NCBI GenBank assembly: GCA_035542775.1
Contig: DATKKX010000107.1
Span: forward strand, 1-12,025
DNA from: DATKKX01 sp035542775
GTDB taxonomy: Bacteria; Planctomycetota; Phycisphaerae; UBA1845; UTPLA1
Length of the DNA: 12,025 bases
Reading direction: 5' to 3'
In this document: one piece after another, positions 7,505 to 12,025 of the stretch
Layout of the letters: each line of letters starts with the position of its first letter
Position numbering within the stretch: the stretch's first letter is position 1
Made by a program: the position numbers and the translations under genes
The notes under the pieces: model-generated
The model's database searches: none
The model's input: the letters and a program-made list of their open reading frames with translations, nothing else
Told to the model about the DNA's origin: nothing

Positions 7505-8437
7505 TCACTGCGGTCGAAGGAACGTGATGGAGCTGAACGCGGAAAAGAGTCCCTTGGGCCGCTCGGGAGGCGGTGGTTCAACGGCATCAGGTCGATTGTC
7601 CGCGGGCATGAGGGCGACCTCGTAACCGACCGCCGTGTTTAACAGCTCCCGGCGGTGGCGATCGGCCCACTGACACAACACGTTCAAGAAGCTCGCATCC
7701 CGGGCCTGCGTCTCAGTTTCATATTCGCGGATCAGGCGATCCTTGATCTCGTACAGACCGCGCCACAGGAACATCCCCTGCTCGCCGTGATCGATCCTGA
7801 CGACTCCGGGAGCCTGCAAGGCTGATTGCGTCACCTGGTTCAACTGTGCGTCCAACAGGTCGCCCAGAAAGGCGTTTCGCGCCAGCGGAGGCCCGCTCAT
7901 CGTGCCGTCGGTCAGCGCAAATCGCACCCGCCAGTCGTCGCCGGCCAGGCTCTCGACCTCGCGCCTCAGATCGGCTGCGGTTTGCAGCCGGCCGTCGATG
8001 CGAAACCGGAACCGGGTCTCCAGATCCGACGGCAGATACGCAGGCAACGTGCCGCCGCGGGCCAGCGCCAGCACGCTCCGCACAATCGCCGCGTTGTGAC
8101 AGTTAATGGCGTACGCCAGCCGGTCATTGCGAGTCGGAAACTGGTCCGGGGTGCTTTGCGGCCCGACGCGCGAGACCAACGCCAGAAAACGATCCAGGGG
8201 CCGTCGATCCTCCAGCAGCTTGGCATAATCGACCTTGTCGTCGACCACCGCCCGAGCCAGCGTCAGGCCCCATTCCACCCAGTCCAGTTTCGGCTCGGCG
8301 CCTTTCGGCACCAATGCCGCCGCCGGCTCGATCGTCCGTCCCGCGCACCCTGTCAGCATCACCCCGCACAACAAGCACTGCGCCACTGCGCCCGACGCGC
8401 GTGCCGCTGCTCCGTGAGCAGTGCGAACTCGCGCCAT
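7505..8437 (-). CDS. DUF547-family lipoprotein
   Basis: With the start at 8437 the protein has 310 residues. Residues 1-31 are a lipoprotein signal: Arg-containing start, hydrophobic stretch, lipobox LTGC with C31 as the lipidated residue. The DUF547 region runs over about residues 60-235: KVDYAKLL (68-75), DRLAYAINCHNAAIVRSVL (105-123, the counterpart of the family's FWINAYNALTIK) and FALTDGTMSGPPL (173-185). In the last segment the cysteines often seen in the family (CGxxSCPPL) are absent. The C-terminal tail (287-310) is Pro-rich and then hydrophobic. The molecular function of DUF547 is not established. The frame is open to an ATG at 8521 that overlaps the upstream stop as ATGA, which would fit translational coupling, but that start would put 28 hydrophilic residues before the signal peptide. 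I therefore prefer 8437. The gene sits between two catabolic dehydrogenase genes. Confidence 0.85.
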   Translation of the reverse strand: MARVRTAHGAAARASGAVAQCLLCGVMLTGCAGRTIEPAAALVPKGAEPKLDWVEWGLTLARAVVDDKVDYAKLLEDRRPLDRFLALVSRVGPQSTPDQFPTRNDRLAYAINCHNAAIVRSVLALARGGTLPAYLPSDLETRFRFRIDGRLQTAADLRREVESLAGDDWRVRFALTDGTMSGPPLARNAFLGDLLDAQLNQVTQSALQAPGVVRIDHGEQGMFLWRGLYEIKDRLIREYETETQARDASFLNVLCQWADRHRRELLNTAVGYEVALMPADNRPDAVEPPPPERPKGLFSAFSSITFLRPQ

Positions 8438-8517
8438 GGCTCTCACGCAGTCTCCGCCGCCTACCCTGACAGGATCCTCAGCCACGACTGTGCTCTCCGA
8501 CGGCAAACCGCGGCCCT

Positions 8518-9786
8518 TCATAGGGCATGGTACAAGAAGCCGCGGGCGGTCTTCTCGCCCAGATGCCCTTCGCTCACCAGCCGTTCCAGCAATGGGCTGG
8601 CCTTGTACCGGTCATCACCAGGCGTCTCCTTTGCGAACTCATCGAGCAACTGCCGGACGACATCCAATCCCACCCGGTCCGCGACAGCCAGCGGCCCCTC
8701 CGGATAGTCGAAGCCCAGCTCCATGGCCAGATTCACGTCGCGCGGCAGGGCGATCGAATCCGCCACCAACGCCGCCTCATTCACCGCCGCCAACATGATG
8801 CGGGCATACAGCCACGCCGCGCGATCGGCCGGCGCATCAAGCATCTCAGCAAACTCAGCCAGCGCCGCCGACGCCTTCCAGGCGCCGGCTCGCGTCGCAC
8901 CCCTCTGGTAGTCCAGGGTCATCCGACCGTTGGAATAATCATAGAAGCCCCGTCCCGCCCTACGCCCAACGTGGCCCGCGGCTACCAGCTCTCGCTGGAT
9001 TGCGTTCGGCGCATAGCGTGCCCATCGCCCCAACCCATCGTAGACCCTCTCCGTCAGCCGCAGACTGATGTCCAGTCCCATCGAGTCCAGTCGCTCGAAC
9101 GGACCGGCCGCAAAACCGCCGACCTTCTTGACCGCCGCGTCGATCGTTGGAACGTCGGCCTCACCCTTCTCCAGCAGGCGAAGCGACTCCAGATAAAACG
9201 GCAAACCGATCCGGCTGCCGATGAAACCCGGCGAATCTGTCACCTTCACGGCCGTCAAACCCAGCTTCGCGCAGACCGCTCGGGCATCCACCTTGGCCTG
9301 CTCGCTTGTGCTTGGGCTCGCCACCAGCTCGACGACCTTCTTCTCCACGAACGGATCGAAGAAATGCATGCCGATGACCCGATCGGCGTGGCGCAGACCC
9401 TCGGCAATCTTCGCAATCGAGAGGCAGGACGCCGTGGTCGCCAGGAGCGCCTTCGGCGAAACCGTCCCGTCCAATTCGGCGAAAACCTGCCGCTTCAGAG
9501 CGAGGTTCTCCGGAACAGCCTCGACGATGCATTCGGCGTCCGCCATGCTCCGGCAGCCGGCGGCATCTGCCAGCCGCGCGACAGTCTCCTCCCGCACATG
9601 CGAAGGCATCAGACCCTTCGGTACCAGCGCGGCCAGCCGATCCTCGATCAACCGCCTCGCCTGCGCGGCCCGCGCAGAGTCGATATCCAGCATCTGGACC
9701 CGGTAGCCCGCGGTCGCAGCCGCTTGGGCGATTCCCGACCCCATCGCGCCACACCCCACCACGCCGATCACTCGCTCGCTACCCAC
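8518..9786 (-). CDS. 3-hydroxyacyl-CoA dehydrogenase (3HCDH family, two C-terminal domains)
   Basis: The 422-residue enzyme oxidises a 3-hydroxyacyl-CoA to the 3-ketoacyl-CoA with NAD+, as in fatty-acid, butyrate or phenylacetate-type degradation. Residues 6-36 are the Rossmann start, with GCGAMG (11-16) and the acidic strand end LDID. The catalytic dyad is conserved: H141 in MHFFDP and E153 in VVELV; S120 aligns with Ser137 of the human enzyme. Two 3HCDH C-terminal domains follow at about 186-285 and 324-421, each ending in a GRGF/ARGF motif, like PaaH/FadB-type proteins. The usual Asn in PGFIvNR is Ser191 here (PGFIGSR), and HFFNP is HFFDP. A GTG start at 9786 is chosen because GGAG lies six bases upstream and the Rossmann motif begins directly after it; a GTG at 9813 has no such site. 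It is the first gene of the minus-strand operon. The exact substrate is unknown. Confidence 0.9.
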   Translation of the reverse strand: MGSERVIGVVGCGAMGSGIAQAAATAGYRVQMLDIDSARAAQARRLIEDRLAALVPKGLMPSHVREETVARLADAAGCRSMADAECIVEAVPENLALKRQVFAELDGTVSPKALLATTASCLSIAKIAEGLRHADRVIGMHFFDPFVEKKVVELVASPSTSEQAKVDARAVCAKLGLTAVKVTDSPGFIGSRIGLPFYLESLRLLEKGEADVPTIDAAVKKVGGFAAGPFERLDSMGLDISLRLTERVYDGLGRWARYAPNAIQRELVAAGHVGRRAGRGFYDYSNGRMTLDYQRGATRAGAWKASAALAEFAEMLDAPADRAAWLYARIMLAAVNEAALVADSIALPRDVNLAMELGFDYPEGPLAVADRVGLDVVRQLLDEFAKETPGDDRYKASPLLERLVSEGHLGEKTARGFLYHAL

Positions 9787-10029
9787 AATACACTCCAATG
9801 AGCGGCCCCCCACCCGGCCTCTCTTATTGCCATGCTCCCCCGTTTGTCGCGAGGGTCAAATTCTCGCCTTCGCCCCCGAGATTGACAAGCCCCGCCGCCT
9901 CCCCGCCCGTCAGAACGCCCGACGCAAGTCGGGGAGGCCGCCGCTGCTGCGATCCGTGTTCGGCGTCCGCCCCTGGCGGATCGCACCCCGCCTCGCCCCC
10001 TCAACCAATGCCGATCCCGCCCCAAACGC

Positions 10030-10047
10030 TGTATACTCCCAAATATG
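10030..10047 (+). promoter_or_regulatory. Candidate -10 box for a leaderless nadE transcript
   Basis: TATACT at 10032-10037 (5 of 6 matches to TATAAT) is directly preceded by TG and ends seven bases before the nadE ATG at 10045. The usual spacing would place the transcript start at 10044-10045, on or next to the A of the ATG. No purine-rich ribosome binding sequence lies between 10020 and 10044. No good -35 box is seen (TGCCGA at spacer 17). Confidence 0.5.
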
Positions 10048-11712
10048 AGAATCGCCCTCGCCCAAACCAACCCCATCGTCGGCGACATCGCCGGGAATTG
10101 CGACAAGATCAAGAGTCGCCTCGCCGAAGCCCGATCCGCTGGCGCTGACCTGGTCGTCTTCCCCGAGTTGGCGATCTGCGGATATCCCCCCAGAGACCTG
10201 GTGCTGAAATCCAGATTCGTGGCCGCCGGCGCCGAGGCCGTCTCGCAACTGGCCCAATTCACCAGGACCGGCCCCGCCGCTCTGGTGGGCTTCGTCCGCC
10301 ACAACCCCCAACCCATCGGCCGCAACCTCCACAACGCCCTGGCCCTCCTCCGGCGCGGCCGCGTGGTCGACGAATTCTACAAAAGCCTCCTGCCGACCTA
10401 CGACGTCTTCGACGAAGACCGCTACTTCGAGCCCGGCCAGCGAACCAACGTCGTGGATCTCGATCTCGGGGCGCGATGCATCCGCCTTGGCATCACCATC
10501 TGCGAGGACCTCTGGAACGACGAGCACCTCGTCCCTCACCGCCTATATCACATCAATCCCCTCGACTCCCTGGCCCAGGCCGGCGCCCAGCTCGTCATCA
10601 ACTCCTCCGCCTCCCCGTTCGTCGTCGGCAAACAGGACTTCCGCGAAAAGCTCCTCGGCGGACAGGCAGCGGCCAACAAGCTCCCCCTCATCGTCGTCAA
10701 CCAGGTCGGCGGCAACGACGAGCTCGTCTTCGATGGAGCAAGCTGCGTCTTCGACCCTGCCGGGCACGTCGTCGCCCGAGCCAAGGGCTTCGAAGAAGAC
10801 ATGCTCATCGTCGACCTCGACAACCTGCCCGCTTCCCGAATCGAGCCCTACCCCGCGCCCATCGCCTCTGCCTGGCAAGCCCTGGTCCTCGGCACCCGCG
10901 ACTACGTCACCAAGTGCCGCTTCCACGAGGTGGTGATCGGGCTCTCCGGCGGGATCGACTCCGCCATCACCGCCGTGATCGCCGCCGAGGCGCTGGGGCC
11001 GGAGCGAGTCCACGGCATCGCTATGCCTTCCCGTTACAGCAGCGACCACAGCATCGCCGACGCCAAGACGCTGGCCGCCAACCTCGGCATCGACTTTCAG
11101 ATCATCCCCATCGCCGCGATGCACGACGTGTACGAATCGCAGCTCACCCCGTTCTTCAAGGGCAAGGCCCCCGACATCACCGAGGAGAACATCCAGGCCC
11201 GCATCCGCGGCGGCATCCTCATGGCCCTGTCCAACAAGTTCGGCTGGCTGCTCCTCACCACCGGCAACAAGAGCGAGCTGGCTGTCGGCTACTGCACCCT
11301 CTATGGCGACATGTGCGGGGGCCTGGCCGTCATCAGCGACGTGCCCAAGACGATGGTTTATGAGCTCGCCCGCTACGTGAACCAGCGCGAAGGCCGCGAG
11401 GTCATCCCGCTCTCCAGCATCACCAAGCCCCCGTCCGCCGAGCTGAAGCCCAACCAGTGCGACCAGGACAGCCTGCCCGAGTACGCCGTCCTCGACGCCA
11501 TCCTCCACCAGTACATCGAGGAGGAGAAGACCGACAAAGAGATCATCGCCCAGGGCTTCGACCCGGCCACCGTCCGCGACGTGATCCGAAAGGTGGACAC
11601 CAACGAGTACAAGCGCAAGCAGGCCGCCACCGGCCTGAAAGTGACCAGCCGCGCCTTCGGCGTAGGCCGCCGCATGCCCATCGCCGCCCGCATCACCTGG
11701 CCGGAGCACTAA
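10045..11712 (+). CDS. nadE: Glutamine-dependent NAD+ synthetase
   Basis: This 555-residue two-domain enzyme makes NAD+ from nicotinic acid adenine dinucleotide, ATP and glutamine, the last step of NAD synthesis. The N-terminal carbon-nitrogen hydrolase (glutaminase) domain (1 to about 260) has the Glu-Lys-Cys triad E41 (VVFPELAICGYPPRDL), K113 (EFYKSLLP) and C153 (ITICEDLWND), and frees ammonia from glutamine. The synthetase domain (about 280-555) carries the ATP pyrophosphatase loop SGGIDS at 301-306, then TTGNKSE and the conserved C-terminal part (KPPSAELKPNQCDQDSLPEY). Both active sites are complete, so ammonia need not come from outside. The length is typical of the bacterial glutamine-dependent form without the extra helical insertions of the longer type. 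The gene is divergent from the 3-hydroxyacyl-CoA dehydrogenase operon, with 258 bases between them, and may be translated from a leaderless mRNA. Identification is very secure. Confidence 0.97.
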   Translation: MRIALAQTNPIVGDIAGNCDKIKSRLAEARSAGADLVVFPELAICGYPPRDLVLKSRFVAAGAEAVSQLAQFTRTGPAALVGFVRHNPQPIGRNLHNALALLRRGRVVDEFYKSLLPTYDVFDEDRYFEPGQRTNVVDLDLGARCIRLGITICEDLWNDEHLVPHRLYHINPLDSLAQAGAQLVINSSASPFVVGKQDFREKLLGGQAAANKLPLIVVNQVGGNDELVFDGASCVFDPAGHVVARAKGFEEDMLIVDLDNLPASRIEPYPAPIASAWQALVLGTRDYVTKCRFHEVVIGLSGGIDSAITAVIAAEALGPERVHGIAMPSRYSSDHSIADAKTLAANLGIDFQIIPIAAMHDVYESQLTPFFKGKAPDITEENIQARIRGGILMALSNKFGWLLLTTGNKSELAVGYCTLYGDMCGGLAVISDVPKTMVYELARYVNQREGREVIPLSSITKPPSAELKPNQCDQDSLPEYAVLDAILHQYIEEEKTDKEIIAQGFDPATVRDVIRKVDTNEYKRKQAATGLKVTSRAFGVGRRMPIAARITWPEH

Positions 11713-11732
11713 TCGCAAAACCAAGTGTCAAG

Positions 11733-11760
11733 AGTCGGGAATCGATAATCCGAAGTCGAC
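11733..11760 (+). repeat. Four degenerate 7-base units (ARTCSRN-like)
   Basis: The units are AGTCGGG, AATCGAT, AATCCGA and AGTCGAC, directly adjacent. Each starts with A, then A/G, then TC. The tract begins 21 bases after the nadE stop. Confidence 0.55.
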
Positions 11761-11822
11761 TGGCGCGACCAGGACAAGTCAGGCCCTAGCCTCGCCAGAC
11801 CCGGAGGGTCGACAGTCAATAG

Positions 11823-11842
11823 CCGAGGGCATGAGCCCTCGG
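11823..11842. repeat. Perfect 8-bp hairpin, possible dispersed repeat
   Basis: CCGAGGGC (11823-11830) and GCCCTCGG (11835-11842) enclose the loop ATGA. No T-run follows on either strand, so it is not a standard terminator. A second small inverted repeat, GCCCT-GGA-AGGGC, lies at 11869-11881. The pair resembles dispersed intergenic palindromes that I recall from planctomycete and verrucomicrobial genomes; that resemblance is from memory only. Confidence 0.5.
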
Positions 11843-11889
11843 GAAAACGCCGGCCTTCGCGCTTCTAAGCCCTGGAAGGGCGGCAGGTG

Positions 11890-11995
11890 CCGCTCGCGCG
11901 TCCCATTCAGGTCCCTCCTGGCGCGAGACATCACCCTGGTCACTCTGGCTGGACGAGGTGTTCGATTTCCCCCCTCCCGCTCGCGACATCACCCT
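11890..11995 (+). repeat. Short direct repeats in the nadE downstream region
   Basis: CCGCTCGCG occurs at 11890-11898 and 11977-11985. GACATCACCCT occurs at 11927-11937 and 11985-11995. In the second copy the two words overlap by one base; in the first they are 28 bases apart. This looks like a duplicated segment with an insertion or deletion, though the words are short enough that chance is not excluded. Confidence 0.4.
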
Positions 11996-11997
11996 CC

Positions 11998-12018
11998 GAA
12001 ATCTCAAATCTGAAATCC
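11998..12018 (+). repeat. Three tandem 7-base units (SAAATCY)
   Basis: GAAATCT, CAAATCT and GAAATCC follow each other without gaps, next to the window end, so the tract may continue on the right. It is AT-rich in an otherwise GC-rich region. Confidence 0.65.
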
Positions 12019-12025
12019 CCCTCGT

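Larger units (their letters stand above)
11713..12025. other. Non-coding region after nadE, rich in short repeats
   Basis: No gene-like reading frame is supported in these 313 bases; the two short open frames (about 60 codons) have no ribosome binding site or recognisable content. The region holds a tract of 7-base units, a perfect hairpin, two short direct repeats and a second 7-base tract at the very end. No T-run terminator follows nadE, so how its transcript ends is unclear. Confidence 0.6.

Noticed and set aside
8527..9801. 424-codon open frame on the plus strand
   Set aside because: It is the mirror of the 3-hydroxyacyl-CoA dehydrogenase gene and lacks any known motif or ribosome binding site.
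9787..9813. GTG start at 9813 for the 3-hydroxyacyl-CoA dehydrogenase
   Set aside because: It would add nine residues before the Rossmann fold and place the GGAG site inside the gene; the GTG at 9786 has GGAG at a six-base spacing.
9882..9887. Perfect TTGACA in the nadE upstream region
   Set aside because: No -10-like hexamer lies 16-18 bases downstream; the following sequence is almost pure G/C.
10543..11724. 393-codon open frame on the minus strand
   Set aside because: It is the antisense shadow of nadE; it is rich in Val, Gly, Asp and Leu with no domain.

Overview
The window is GC-rich bacterial chromosomal DNA. It is most likely from a planctomycete (Planctomycetota), probably a metagenome-type lineage. 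This is inferred from gene content: a large DUF5117/DUF4953 zinc metalloprotease, a DUF2007-like protein with a very acidic tail, an RRSG-repeat protein with a short conserved C-terminal domain, and period-7 intergenic repeats. No rRNA, tRNA, insertion sequence, phage gene or CRISPR array was seen.

Layout. Bases 1-294 are upstream DNA. Bases 295-3132 (+) encode a secreted metzincin-type protease, followed by a textbook intrinsic terminator (3181-3217). A gene-poor stretch (3218-3736) holds a perfect TTGACA -35 box and GC-rich short hairpins. Next come three closely spaced + strand genes: a DUF2007-like protein with a 51-residue acidic tail (3737-4135), an arginine-rich repeat protein (4150-4560) and a four-helix membrane protein (4590-5246). 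A hairpin at 5277-5318 separates them from a convergent minus-strand operon. Read in its own direction, that operon is a 3-hydroxyacyl-CoA dehydrogenase (9786-8518), a DUF547 lipoprotein (8437-7505), a CoA-acylating methylmalonate-semialdehyde dehydrogenase (7487-5982) and GTP cyclohydrolase I, folE (5936-5352). Diverging from it is glutamine-dependent NAD+ synthetase, nadE (10045-11712, +), which looks leaderless. The last 313 bases are non-coding and hold an 8-bp perfect hairpin, direct repeats and two tracts of 7-base repeats.

How the genes fit together. The dehydrogenase pair suggests acyl-CoA or branched-chain (valine-type) or inositol-type catabolism ending in propionyl- or acetyl-CoA. 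Both enzymes use NAD+, and NAD+ synthetase lies next door, though on the other strand. The role of the lipoprotein and the reason for folE in this operon are unclear. The acidic/basic/membrane trio is the best candidate for an undescribed system: two oppositely charged small proteins, 14 bases apart, followed by a membrane protein of unknown family.
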